64,000 nucleotides of DNA, taken from the IMG/VR virus record IMGVR_UViG_3300043468_000365, positions 32,433 through 96,432 of that record, one strand, 5' to 3'. Numbering within the stretch: the first letter of the stretch is position 1; the number at the start of each line of letters is the position of its first letter. Position numbers and translations under genes: made by a program. The DNA comes from a virus. The notes under the pieces were generated by a model. That model saw only the letters and a program-made list of their open reading frames with translations. It had not been told where the DNA came from and made no database searches. Below, in pieces: positions 55,075 through 62,526 of the stretch.

Positions 55075-56143
55075 ATCTATAAGATACTCTGGCAGTAAGA
55101 ATAAGATACTACCAAAGATTGATCTAATTCTTGAGGACATTTCTTTAAAAAATGTCCTCGATGGATTTTCTGGTAGCACCAGAGTCTCACAGTTTTTCAA
55201 ACACAAAGGATTCGTTACGACTAGCAATGATATGGCAATCTATTCCAAACATATTGCCGAATGTTATTTGTTAGCAAGACAGCCTCATAGTTATTATAAG
55301 TCTATTGTAGATCATTTAAATAGTTTAACGCCAACAGTTGGATGGTTCTCTATCAATTACGGAGGTTATGATAGAGATGGATCTTCGATTCAAGAAGATG
55401 GCTTTAAAAGACCGTTCCAAATGCATGTTACGGAAAAATTGGATGCAATTAGAAATGAGATAGACATTCTTTATCCAATGGATTGTATAGATAAATCCGT
55501 GTTATTAACAAGTCTGTTGTTGGCTCTAGATAATGTATCAAATGATATGGGTCATCAGGTCTCATATCTAAAGAATTGGTCTTCAAAAACGTATAAACCT
55601 TTACATCTTAAAGTTCCTAACTATGTAATAGATAATCTAGATCATAGAGTTTATACTAAAAATGTCTTCGATGTTAAGGATAGTTTTGATCTTTGCTACT
55701 TCGATCCTCCATATGGAACATCAAATGAAAAAACAAAGACGACCCGAGTAAGATACTTTTCTTATTATCATCTATGGACAACAGTATGTAAGAACGACTG
55801 TCCTGTTTTAGTCGGATCGTCTAAAAGAAGATATGATGTATCGAGTGATAAGATCAAAGGTGCTATCTCGGAATTTGAAAGCACAAACAATTCTGTCGTC
55901 GAGGATTCTTTCAAATCTTTATTGACAAAGTTTGATACAGAATACACACTTATATCATATAGTAATCGTTCCAAAGTAAAGATAGATAACCTAATAGAAA
56001 TTATTGGCGATCATCAAAAACTGATAAATATATTTAAGTTTGATCATAAACCAAATAGTCAGACATTTGCAATCAAGTCAGGTAATTGTAAAAACGAGGT
56101 CAATGAACCTAATGCGGAGTATCTGATACTATCGAAGAATTGA
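55064..56143 (+). CDS. adenine-N6 DNA methyltransferase (D12 class)
   Basis: 359 residues. KNVLDGFSGSTRVSQFF near 30-46 is the AdoMet motif (FxGxxx), and CYFDPPYGT near 209-217 is the DPPY catalytic motif. The order is that of D12/Dam-like enzymes. AT-rich and with more ATA, TTA and AGA codons than its neighbours, so probably acquired together with the 54538 gene. It could mask phage DNA from host restriction or serve in a restriction system against other phages. Confidence 0.85.
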   Translation: MRYESIRYSGSKNKILPKIDLILEDISLKNVLDGFSGSTRVSQFFKHKGFVTTSNDMAIYSKHIAECYLLARQPHSYYKSIVDHLNSLTPTVGWFSINYGGYDRDGSSIQEDGFKRPFQMHVTEKLDAIRNEIDILYPMDCIDKSVLLTSLLLALDNVSNDMGHQVSYLKNWSSKTYKPLHLKVPNYVIDNLDHRVYTKNVFDVKDSFDLCYFDPPYGTSNEKTKTTRVRYFSYYHLWTTVCKNDCPVLVGSSKRRYDVSSDKIKGAISEFESTNNSVVEDSFKSLLTKFDTEYTLISYSNRSKVKIDNLIEIIGDHQKLINIFKFDHKPNSQTFAIKSGNCKNEVNEPNAEYLILSKN

Positions 56144-56207
56144 CTAAGATAAAATCGCTTTATAATCAATCACTTATAAAATCATTAATGAAATCAGTCA
56201 CTTAGAG

Positions 56208-56274
56208 GTGCGACAACCTGTCGCACTCGTTTACAAACGATTTCGCTTGCATCTCGGTTCCATTGTGCTATAAT
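56208..56274 (+). promoter_or_regulatory. hairpin-promoter cassette 1
   Basis: GTGCGACA/TGTCGCAC hairpin (56208-56226), CGTTTACAAACG, then TTGCAT (56247), 16-base spacer with TTCCATTGTGC, TATAAT (56269). Confidence 0.75.
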
Positions 56275-56280
56275 GTGACC

Positions 56281-56601
56281 ATGATCAAGAAGCGCAAAGC
56301 CCGCACCGACCGTAAGCATGTCATCTATTCCTTGTCTGTAAACGGACTGGAATATATCGGCGTGACGTATGTAGACAAGTCGGCTGTGTCCAAGTCTGTT
56401 ATCCGTCGCTGGCAGAAGCATGTAAACCGTGCCCTGACCGAGGGACGTGACTGGGCCCTATGTAAAGCGATCCGCAAGTATGGTCCAGACGCATTTGAAG
56501 TCTGCTATTACGAAGTGGTGCGTGGCAAGTCCGCTGCCCATATCCGTGAGCGTGAGCTTATCCGTGAACTCTCTCCTGCCCTCAATACGGACGTCCGATA
56601 A
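56281..56601 (+). CDS. small GIY-YIG-like protein
   Basis: 106 residues from ATG 56281, seven bases after the -10, so probably a leaderless mRNA. VIYSLSVNGLEYIGVTYVDKS is a GIY-YIG-type core, followed by ALCKAIRKYGPDAFEV as in nuclease domains. Higher GC than nearby genes. Nuclease or DNA-binding role inferred. Confidence 0.65.
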   Translation: MIKKRKARTDRKHVIYSLSVNGLEYIGVTYVDKSAVSKSVIRRWQKHVNRALTEGRDWALCKAIRKYGPDAFEVCYYEVVRGKSAAHIRERELIRELSPALNTDVR

Positions 56602-56843
56602 TGGTAAACGAAACTTTTCTCCAACTTATCAATATGCATGACCTTGACCGTAAGGTTGTCTGTAAACGGGCTATCGAATGCCTTAGCCCACGTTTACAAT
56701 TCATCGCCGTCCGTCGTTTCTATCAGAACCAGACCATCGATGCCATCGCCGAGGAGCTTGGCCTGTCGCAGGCACGGGTTTATCAGCTAGAAAGAAAGCT
56801 GGTCTGGAAGATGCGCCGGAGCCTTGAGCTTGGCAATAGCTGA
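56601..56843 (+). CDS. sigma factor region 4-like protein
   Basis: 80 residues. From about 28, SPRLQFIAVRRFYQNQTIDAIAEELGLSQARVYQLERK has the spacing of sigma-70 region 4 with its helix-turn-helix, without regions 2 or 3. It might bind -35 elements or RNA polymerase to redirect or block host transcription. Start shares one base with the previous stop. Confidence 0.75.
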   Translation: MVNETFLQLINMHDLDRKVVCKRAIECLSPRLQFIAVRRFYQNQTIDAIAEELGLSQARVYQLERKLVWKMRRSLELGNS

Positions 56844-56844
56844 G

Positions 56845-56912
56845 GTGCGACATCCTGTCGCACTGTTTACAATTAGATTTCTATTGACTCCTTCCTTTTA
56901 CCGTGGTATTAT
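56845..56912 (+). promoter_or_regulatory. hairpin-promoter cassette 2
   Basis: GTGCGACA/TGTCGCAC hairpin (56845-56863), then TTGACT (56884), 17-base spacer, TATTAT (56907). Confidence 0.75.
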
Positions 56913-56936
56913 GTTCCTATGATGAAAGGAAAAATC

Positions 56937-57155
56937 ATGTCCAACTATTATTCCATTCTTGTTTATGATCACATAAACGACAATATCCGTCAAGAGTTTG
57001 ATCCGTTATTCAACAATCTGACCGAAGCAAAAGAGTTTCGTGAATCCGTAGAAGTATTACTAGAAGTCTTAGAAAAGATTGATCTAGATCAATATAGCGT
57101 CGAAATTGTTGAATATAATATCGACAATGTTACCATTCGCTATGTTGATATTTGA
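56937..57155 (+). CDS. small acidic unknown protein
   Basis: 72 residues from ATG 56937 after GAAAGGA (MSNYYSILVYDHINDN). Helix-rich centre with LTEAKEFRESVEVLLEVL. Function unknown. Confidence 0.65.
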   Translation: MSNYYSILVYDHINDNIRQEFDPLFNNLTEAKEFRESVEVLLEVLEKIDLDQYSVEIVEYNIDNVTIRYVDI

Positions 57156-57183
57156 TAGAAGAATGTCAACGACTGCGATCAAT

Positions 57184-57251
57184 GTGCGACAACCTGTCGC
57201 AGTCGTTGACAAACGATTTTGGTTGACCCTTCCGTTCCGATGTGCTAATAT
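57184..57251 (+). promoter_or_regulatory. hairpin-promoter cassette 3
   Basis: GTGCGACA/TGTCGCA hairpin (57184-57202), GTTGACAAACGATT, then TTGACC (57223), 17-base spacer with TTCCGATGTGC, TAATAT (57246). Confidence 0.75.
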
Positions 57252-57278
57252 ATTCCCATAATCGAGAAAGGTTCCAAC

Positions 57279-57449
57279 ATGTCAAATACTCGCTTTCATA
57301 TCAAAAACCAAGACGGCAAAGATGTGGTTTTGCGTCTCGCCCTTCTTCGTTGGGCTGAAAACGGTGGTAAAATCACCAAGGTGAAATCGTCTAAACGTCC
57401 GAAGCGTGGTTTCACGGTTGGTAAAAATATCAAAGTAGGAGATAAGTGA
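57279..57449 (+). CDS. small basic protein
   Basis: 56 residues (MSNTRFHIKNQDGKDV), basic, after GAGAAAGG. Stop overlaps the next ATG. No family recognised. Confidence 0.6.
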   Translation: MSNTRFHIKNQDGKDVVLRLALLRWAENGGKITKVKSSKRPKRGFTVGKNIKVGDK

Positions 57450-57673
57450 TGGAAGTTTTCGTTCTCTTCGGTTGCATCGATTATGAGGGTGATTATATGC
57501 TCGGCGTTTATTATTCGCTGGCAGATGCCCAATCGGCTCTGGTCGATTTTGAGGGTGAAGCGTATGGTCGTTATATTATCTCTCGCCGTGTAGTTGGTGC
57601 CCGTGCCAACGAAGACTTTCTCGGCGAGTCGATTGTGTATGATACGGATAAACTCGGTCAGGAGGCTGCATAA
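57449..57673 (+). CDS. small conserved phage protein
   Basis: 74 residues: MEVFVLFGCIDYEGDYMLGVYYSLADAQSAL in part resembles small proteins with a strand-strand-helix layout common in phages (here VYYSLADAQSAL). Overlaps both neighbours. Confidence 0.6.
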   Translation: MEVFVLFGCIDYEGDYMLGVYYSLADAQSALVDFEGEAYGRYIISRRVVGARANEDFLGESIVYDTDKLGQEAA

Positions 57674-57795
57674 TGAATAATATCCCAGTTCACATCATTG
57701 CCCAGATCAATAACTGGGCCGAGCACCAGTTGATTTGGCACGGTGTTTGTGTGTGGTTATATCCCGATCTTATCTCTAATGCGGAGAACCGATAG
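57673..57795 (+). CDS. micro-protein
   Basis: 40 residues (MNNIPVHIIAQINNWAEH), ending in TAG that overlaps the next GTG. Function unknown. Confidence 0.5.
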   Translation: MNNIPVHIIAQINNWAEHQLIWHGVCVWLYPDLISNAENR

Positions 57796-57875
57796 TGTCC
57801 GACGTTATTCTCTTTTTCGTTCTATTCGGTGCGCCTATATCTCTTGCGCTTGTCGCTATTCTGACGGAGGTCTGA
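57795..57875 (+). CDS. membrane micro-protein (GTG start)
   Basis: 26 residues, almost entirely one hydrophobic segment (VILFFVLFGAPISLALVAIL). Start overlaps the previous TAG. Confidence 0.4.
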   Translation: MSDVILFFVLFGAPISLALVAILTEV

Positions 57876-57876
57876 A

Positions 57877-58005
57877 ATGACAGTTTTCTATTCTATCTAT
57901 CACGATGGTCACCGTGGTTATTCTGCTATCACCTGGCTTCAGGATGAAATCTATCCCGATGCTGATATCTCTTATTGGATTGTTCCCGGCACTCTGGAGG
58001 ATTGA
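57877..58005 (+). CDS. micro-protein of the WxVPGTLE family
   Basis: 42 residues ending YWIVPGTLED. First of four adjacent genes with related tails; CTGACGGAGG in front. Function unknown. Confidence 0.6.
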   Translation: MTVFYSIYHDGHRGYSAITWLQDEIYPDADISYWIVPGTLED

Positions 58006-58006
58006 T

Positions 58007-58132
58007 ATGATAGTATATGTTAATCATCTGATGATATACGCCAATCTCGGTGTGTTTGGTCATGTTGTGGCATATGCTGCTAATAGTGATCATCAATCTT
58101 ATTGGGTTGTTCCCGGAACTTTGGAGGCATGA
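58007..58132 (+). CDS. micro-protein of the WxVPGTLE family
   Basis: 41 residues ending YWVVPGTLEA. The tail-coding GGAGG also serves as ribosome site for the next gene. Confidence 0.6.
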   Translation: MIVYVNHLMIYANLGVFGHVVAYAANSDHQSYWVVPGTLEA

Positions 58133-58133
58133 T

Positions 58134-58250
58134 ATGGTTATTCATAGGTATATTCCTTCATATGGTCATTGTGTAGCATATGCTAGCTTTGGTGGTAATA
58201 TGTTTACTTCATGTTCAATATGGGTTGTTCCTGGCACTCTGGAGGACTAA
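58134..58250 (+). CDS. micro-protein of the WxVPGTLE family
   Basis: 38 residues ending IWVVPGTLED; HCVAYASFGG resembles HVVAYAANSD in the previous protein, so the two are diverged tandem copies. Confidence 0.6.
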   Translation: MVIHRYIPSYGHCVAYASFGGNMFTSCSIWVVPGTLED

Positions 58251-58251
58251 A

Positions 58252-58356
58252 ATGTTAGACGAAAGTAAAATGGTTCAGATTATGGCCCTTGGTGTTGTTA
58301 CTGTCGGTCTAATCTTCGGTATCGTTCTTATCATGGCTCTTGATGGAGTAAACTAA
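58252..58356 (+). CDS. membrane micro-protein
   Basis: 34 residues with one membrane segment (IMALGVVTVGLIFGIVLIMAL). GGAGGAC in front; stop overlaps the next ATG. Confidence 0.5.
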   Translation: MLDESKMVQIMALGVVTVGLIFGIVLIMALDGVN

Positions 58357-58481
58357 TGGCTCGGTTTTATGTCAGTCTCTATGGTGCTGGAATTCGGGTG
58401 AGTTATGATTATAGTACCTGCCCATATACCGCATCCAGCATTTGGTATGTGCCTAATACAATCTTGCTACAAAATCAATAG
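58356..58481 (+). CDS. micro-protein related to the WxVPGTLE family
   Basis: 41 residues with SIWYVPNTILLQNQ at the end and a TAG stop. The last bases are repeated at 16984-17000. Confidence 0.5.
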   Translation: MARFYVSLYGAGIRVSYDYSTCPYTASSIWYVPNTILLQNQ

Positions 58482-58486
58482 ACTAA

Positions 58487-58555
58487 GGGTGCGACAGAAT
58501 GTCGCACCCGTTTACATACGATTTCGCTTGCATCTTCCATTCCTTGTGCTATAAT
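58487..58555 (+). promoter_or_regulatory. hairpin-promoter cassette 4
   Basis: GGGTGCGACA/TGTCGCACCC hairpin (58487-58509), CGTTTACATACG, then TTGCAT (58528), 16-base spacer with TTCCATTCCTTGTGC, TATAAT (58550). Confidence 0.8.
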
Positions 58556-58584
58556 ATGTCCATAGAATGAGAAATGAGGAAACG

Positions 58585-58785
58585 ATGGCTGTCCACTTTG
58601 TCGGTTTCAAGGACGAGCGTGTATATAACGCCCTCAAGGTCTTTGGCAAGCCGGACTTCTGGCATCGCTTTTGGGACCTTCGTGCGGTTGCGGAAGTTGT
58701 TGAAGGCGACACGGTCATCTTTGCGACTGGCAATGAATATACAGTTCCGAACGTCAATGCTTTTGACGACTCGGCAAATCAATAG
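58585..58785 (+). CDS. small unknown protein
   Basis: 66 residues from ATG 58585 after ATGAGGAAACG. VHFVGFKDERVYNALKVFGKP and DTVIFATG are seen; beta-rich. Similar short proteins occur in alphaproteobacterial phages. Ends in TAG. Confidence 0.6.
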   Translation: MAVHFVGFKDERVYNALKVFGKPDFWHRFWDLRAVAEVVEGDTVIFATGNEYTVPNVNAFDDSANQ

Positions 58786-58792
58786 GTGAGAA

Positions 58793-58942
58793 ATGGCAGA
58801 AGCAAATCTGGACAAAACTGTTTATGTTCCTGTCACCGAACTTCTGCCGACTGTTGCCGAACTTTATGGTAATGTCGGTGTCGTAATCTACACTAAGACC
58901 TTTATGGTTCACGGTGTAAACATTTGGATGGTGCCTGAATGA
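58793..58942 (+). CDS. micro-protein with FMVHGVNIWMVPE tail
   Basis: 49 residues. The tail FMVHGVNIWMVPE is almost identical to FMVHGVNIWMLPE in the L7/L12-like protein at 59799, at DNA level too, so one captured the other's 3' end. Stop overlaps the next start. Confidence 0.6.
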   Translation: MAEANLDKTVYVPVTELLPTVAELYGNVGVVIYTKTFMVHGVNIWMVPE

Positions 58943-59127
58943 CGACGTATGAAGTGACACTAGTGGAAGAACGCAGATACGTTTATGTAGTTACCGCGGA
59001 TAGTTCTCTTGAGGCGACCAATGGTGTGCTTTGGGATTTTAACCATGCCATACAATGGCAAAGAGACATGCATTGCAAGGAAAGCATCCTCGTCGATTGG
59101 CATGAGAAGGAGATAGATAATGACTAA
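58939..59127 (+). CDS. small unknown protein
   Basis: 62 residues: MTTYEVTLVEERRYVYVV start, then a helix region. The first half looks like a small beta-ladder protein frequent in phages. Overlaps both neighbours. Confidence 0.6.
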   Translation: MTTYEVTLVEERRYVYVVTADSSLEATNGVLWDFNHAIQWQRDMHCKESILVDWHEKEIDND

Positions 59128-59191
59128 TGTTAGCGATACTGCTCCCGATTGGTATATGAAGGCAGAAGATAGAGTTGAGGTTGTAGAATGA
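59120..59191 (+). CDS. micro-ORF
   Basis: 23 residues between and overlapping two genes; AAGGAGATAG precedes its ATG. Reality uncertain; may serve translational coupling. Confidence 0.35.
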   Translation: MTNVSDTAPDWYMKAEDRVEVVE

Positions 59192-59619
59192 AGTATTTTG
59201 CTGATAATCTAAGCCAAATGGAAGGATTAACCTTTCACCATGTCGAGGGTGAAAAGGACAACGATGTTCTCTTGTTCGTTGGAGCAGGCGATACTCCTTC
59301 CTTTAAGTTCTATCACGAGCAGGATTGTTGCGAGAGTGTTCGCATTGAGGACATTGTAGGTGATCTTAACGACCTTGTAGGAGTGCCAATTCTTGAGGCT
59401 CGTGAGGACTCGCAGGACGGTGGTGCGGATTATGAAAGTGCCACTTGGACTTTCTATAACTTTCGTACCATTAAGGGATCTGTAACTGTTCGTTGGTTGG
59501 GAACTTCAAACGGCTACTACAGTGAGAGCGTAACATGCGAACGCCTACCTACTGAATACGAGAAGACTATAAACGAACTATATGAGGATGAGGAACATGA
59601 AGAGGATAATGACAGTTGA
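59188..59619 (+). CDS. acidic phage protein (DUF7448-like)
   Basis: 143 residues. HEQDCCESVRIEDIVGDLNDLVG and TWTFYNFRTIKGSVTVRWLG (each quoted in part: DCCESVRIEDI, FRTIKGSVTVRW) are typical of an uncharacterised family widespread in phages. Very acidic C-terminus. Confidence 0.7.
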   Translation: MKYFADNLSQMEGLTFHHVEGEKDNDVLLFVGAGDTPSFKFYHEQDCCESVRIEDIVGDLNDLVGVPILEAREDSQDGGADYESATWTFYNFRTIKGSVTVRWLGTSNGYYSESVTCERLPTEYEKTINELYEDEEHEEDNDS

Positions 59620-59806
59620 TTTAGATCAAGACCAAGTGGACTATTTGGTTGTAGAAAATCTAAAACATGATTATCGTTCAATGGCTGTAAATCCCATGCC
59701 AGAGGAGGATGACTTGAGAGATGCTATTGAAGTAGTGCTTGAATATTATCTCAGTCACGACGATTATAAAAAGTGGCTAGAAGAAAAGGTTCAATATTAT
59801 GGCTGA
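59609..59806 (+). CDS. small acidic protein
   Basis: 65 residues from ATG 59609 after AGAGG; longer starts at 59582 or 59597 are possible. DLRDAIEVVLEYYLSHDDY is a clear helix. No family recognised. Confidence 0.55.
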   Translation: MTVDLDQDQVDYLVVENLKHDYRSMAVNPMPEEDDLRDAIEVVLEYYLSHDDYKKWLEEKVQYYG

Positions 59807-60128
59807 GCTTCCTACAAGTCTTATTGTTAGTGCTCGCAACCTTCTCCGTGATATCACAAAGTATTACGGAGACGAGCAGGGCATGAAGATGTGGCGTTCA
59901 CTGAAAGAAGGAATGGGCGAGGACTTACAGAACGCTGTCCTTATGGGACTTCTGCGTGGTATTAAGTATGATCTAAAGATTCGTACTCATGCTTCAAAAG
60001 AATATCGCATGTTCATCAATGCCATTAAGGCTGTGCGTCATGCTACTGGGTATGGACTTAAAGATGCCAAGGACTTTATGGTTCACGGTGTAAACATTTG
60101 GATGCTTCCTGAAGGAGTGAAAGAATAA
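59799..60128 (+). CDS. ribosomal L7/L12 C-terminal-like protein
   Basis: 109 residues. INAIKAVRHATGYGLKDAKDFM near 74-95 matches the helix-turn segment of the L7/L12 C-terminal domain (K-x-VR-x-T-GLK-AK-V), which binds translation factors on the ribosome. Similar domains occur in several phages. The tail is shared with the 58793 micro-protein. Action on translation is inferred. Confidence 0.65.
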   Translation: MAELPTSLIVSARNLLRDITKYYGDEQGMKMWRSLKEGMGEDLQNAVLMGLLRGIKYDLKIRTHASKEYRMFINAIKAVRHATGYGLKDAKDFMVHGVNIWMLPEGVKE

Positions 60129-60286
60129 TGACCTACGTTCTAATCGCTCTTTTATATTATAAGGCAGGAATTACTGCGGAGTTTAGTTCGCTAGACAAAT
60201 GTAAAGCGGCGGGTGAAGCCCTTATTCGTATATATCCTGATAAGTATCATCAGGCTATGATCCAGTATGTCTGTGTGGAGAAATAA
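60128..60286 (+). CDS. small exported protein with two Cys
   Basis: 52 residues: hydrophobic start (YVLIALLYYKAGIT) then a helix and two Cys (DKC, VCVEK), the layout of the 6624 protein. Start overlaps the previous stop. Confidence 0.5.
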   Translation: MTYVLIALLYYKAGITAEFSSLDKCKAAGEALIRIYPDKYHQAMIQYVCVEK

Positions 60287-60287
60287 A

Positions 60288-60440
60288 ATGGCTAATGTGA
60301 AAACCTACAATCTGTCGGTCTATTTTGTTGATAGCACGACCATAACATTCCGTGGCATTTCACGGGTTGCTGTTGAACGATATAAAAAGTATTATCTCAA
60401 TAAGTATATCAAGCCCGATTTTTATGTAGAGGCTCGTTAG
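60288..60440 (+). CDS. small basic protein
   Basis: 50 residues (MANVKTYNLSVYFVDSTT), Tyr- and Lys-rich, TAG stop. GGAGAAATAA in front. No family recognised. Confidence 0.55.
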   Translation: MANVKTYNLSVYFVDSTTITFRGISRVAVERYKKYYLNKYIKPDFYVEAR

Positions 60441-60450
60441 GAGAAATAAA

Positions 60451-61677
60451 ATGGCTTATCAGTTCGTCCAAGGTCGTGGTGCGCCGCTCAAGATGTGGTG
60501 CGAAGGTGTTGAGGTCGAAGCCGACGCTCGCACGCAGTTGGAAAATATAGCGTCCTTGCCGTTCGTGTATAAGCATGTAGCGGTTATGCCGGACGTTCAT
60601 CTTGGCAAGGGTGCTACGGTTGGTTCTGTTATAGCAACGAAGGGTGCTGTGGTTCCGGCTGCGGTTGGTGTTGATATCGGTTGCGGTATGATGGCTGTTC
60701 GCTTGTCACTGACGGCGAACGATTTACCGGATAATCTTGCTTCGCTTCGTTCTGCTATCGAGGCCGCAGTGCCGCATGGTCGCACGGATAACGGTGGTAA
60801 GAACGACGAAGGAACGTGGAACTCGAACTTTGCGTCCCGTTCTGCCATAGATGCTTGGGCGGTGTTGAAGTCTCGTTATGACGCTATCTTTGCAAAGCAT
60901 CCGAAGATTGCTTCTCATAAGACCTTCGAGTTTATGGGAACGCTTGGCACGGGTAATCACTTTATCGAACTGTGTCTGGACGAGGATGACTATGTGTGGG
61001 TAATGCTACACTCTGGTTCTCGTGGTGTTGGTAACAAGATAGGTCAGTATTTCATCGAAGCTGCAAAGCGTGAGATGGAACGCTATCATATCTTGCCGTA
61101 TCTGCCGGATCAGGACTTGTCCTATCTGGTAGAAAACACGACGCTATTCGATGATTATGTGGAGGCTGTATCGTGGGCACAGGAGTTTGCTGCCCTCAAC
61201 CGTCAGGTTATGATGGACGCTGTGCTAAAGGTTCTTCGTGGGCGTTTGCCGGCATTCGTTGTATCTGACGAAAAGGCTGTGAACTGCCATCACAACTATA
61301 TCTCCAAGGAGAACCACTTTGGAGAAAATGTGTATGTGACCCGCAAGGGTGCTGTTCGGGCTCGTAAGAACGACCTCGGTATCATACCGGGTTCGATGGG
61401 AACGGGTTCGTTTATCGTTCGTGGTCTTGGTAATCATGAGTCGTTTTGTTCATGTTCTCACGGCGCTGGTCGTCGTATGTCTCGCAATGCGGCACGTAAG
61501 GCTATCACGCTAGAGGATCATATCAAGGCGACCGAGGGTATCGAGTGCCGTAAGGATGCCGATGTTATCGACGAGTCGCCGGCTGCTTACAAGGATATCG
61601 GTGCGGTCATGGCTGCCCAGGATGACCTTGTTGAGATTGTCCACCGTCTCCGTCAGGTGGTCAACATCAAAGGTTGA
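60451..61677 (+). CDS. rtcB: RNA-splicing ligase RtcB
   Basis: 408 residues, full-length. RtcB joins 2',3'-cyclic phosphate or 3'-phosphate ends to 5'-OH ends with GTP and manganese. Visible are MPDVHLGKGATVGSVI near 46-61, DIGCGM near 75-80, GTGNHF near 165, SGSRGVGN near 188 and the guanylated His of SHGAGRRMSR near 332. Strong AGGAGAAATAA in front. Its 3' end overlaps by 11 bases the HNH endonuclease gene on the other strand. It would heal tRNAs cut by anticodon nucleases. Confidence 0.95.
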   Translation: MAYQFVQGRGAPLKMWCEGVEVEADARTQLENIASLPFVYKHVAVMPDVHLGKGATVGSVIATKGAVVPAAVGVDIGCGMMAVRLSLTANDLPDNLASLRSAIEAAVPHGRTDNGGKNDEGTWNSNFASRSAIDAWAVLKSRYDAIFAKHPKIASHKTFEFMGTLGTGNHFIELCLDEDDYVWVMLHSGSRGVGNKIGQYFIEAAKREMERYHILPYLPDQDLSYLVENTTLFDDYVEAVSWAQEFAALNRQVMMDAVLKVLRGRLPAFVVSDEKAVNCHHNYISKENHFGENVYVTRKGAVRARKNDLGIIPGSMGTGSFIVRGLGNHESFCSCSHGAGRRMSRNAARKAITLEDHIKATEGIECRKDADVIDESPAAYKDIGAVMAAQDDLVEIVHRLRQVVNIKG

Positions 61678-62266
61678 TACAACGTCTTTTGTGTTGACTG
61701 TTCAACGGTGAAATCATTTCGCCACAGTTAGGACAGGGTAGTTTGCCTAATGACTGTAAAGTTTTAGTCATTCTCTCTGTCCTATCGTCTTTATGTTTCT
61801 TACCATAACAGTGGTGATTTTCACCAAACTTGCCATAGTTTGGATTATTTTCACCGCTCATAAGGAGTGATTGTCTTGGTCTTTTCTTTCCGAACATATG
61901 ATGATCTTCACCCGATCTTAGCATATGGGGTGAAATAACGCCTTTTCGTGCTTCACTAAATGATTGCCTACAAATCGCATATTGATAAGATGATAGAGTC
62001 CTTCCATTGTGATTATTACCAGTCATTCCACCCAAAGCATGTTTCATTTTTACTTGTTCATTATCTTTAGTCATTTTGGTTAGTAACCAATGTGCTAAAA
62101 AATGTTCTCTTGCGGTCAATGCGACAAGATTATCGGAGTCATCGGTTCCTCCGATAGATTTGGGGATAATATGATGCTTCTCAACATATCCTTCTGGAAT
62201 AGTTGATTTGCGATTCTCTATAAGGGAGAAATACCAAGTGGTATACTTGTTGGATATAAATAACAT
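61667..62266 (-). CDS. HNH homing endonuclease
   Basis: 199 residues on the minus strand. EKHHIIPKSIGGTDDSDNLVAL near 29-50 (HH...N core; quoted part HHIIPKSIGG) and the following His make an HNH site. SGENNPNYGKFGENHHCYGKKH (part: ENNPNYGK) is a NUMOD3-type DNA-binding block, and CPNCG near 178 a zinc finger. Inserted against the 3' end of rtcB. Such mobile genes spread by cutting related phages that lack them. Confidence 0.88.
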   Translation of the reverse strand: MLFISNKYTTWYFSLIENRKSTIPEGYVEKHHIIPKSIGGTDDSDNLVALTAREHFLAHWLLTKMTKDNEQVKMKHALGGMTGNNHNGRTLSSYQYAICRQSFSEARKGVISPHMLRSGEDHHMFGKKRPRQSLLMSGENNPNYGKFGENHHCYGKKHKDDRTERMTKTLQSLGKLPCPNCGEMISPLNSQHKRRCINL

Positions 62267-62359
62267 TGCTGATACTCCTATACAGTATTAGAGTCCGTGG
62301 GTGCGTCAACACCGTGACGGACATTACTATTTAGTAAACATAGAATGTGAAGGGGTAAA

Positions 62360-62473
62360 ATGAAACGAAAACCGAATCCAGTAGCGAAAGCACTCCGACA
62401 ACCTCAATGTAGACAAAAGGTGATTGTAGACAAGAAAACTGTATACAATCGCAAAAGGCTACCAAAACTATAG
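62360..62473 (+). CDS. basic micro-protein, NPVAKAL type
   Basis: 37 residues (MKRKPNPVAKALRQP), ending in TAG. Similar KNPVAxALRSP-type short basic proteins are common in Alphaproteobacteria and their phages. GAAGGGG in front. Confidence 0.55.
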   Translation: MKRKPNPVAKALRQPQCRQKVIVDKKTVYNRKRLPKL

Positions 62474-62526
62474 ACTTTGATCTGTAGACATTCGGAGCGC
62501 ATTCTATATTCCAATGGGTGCTTATA

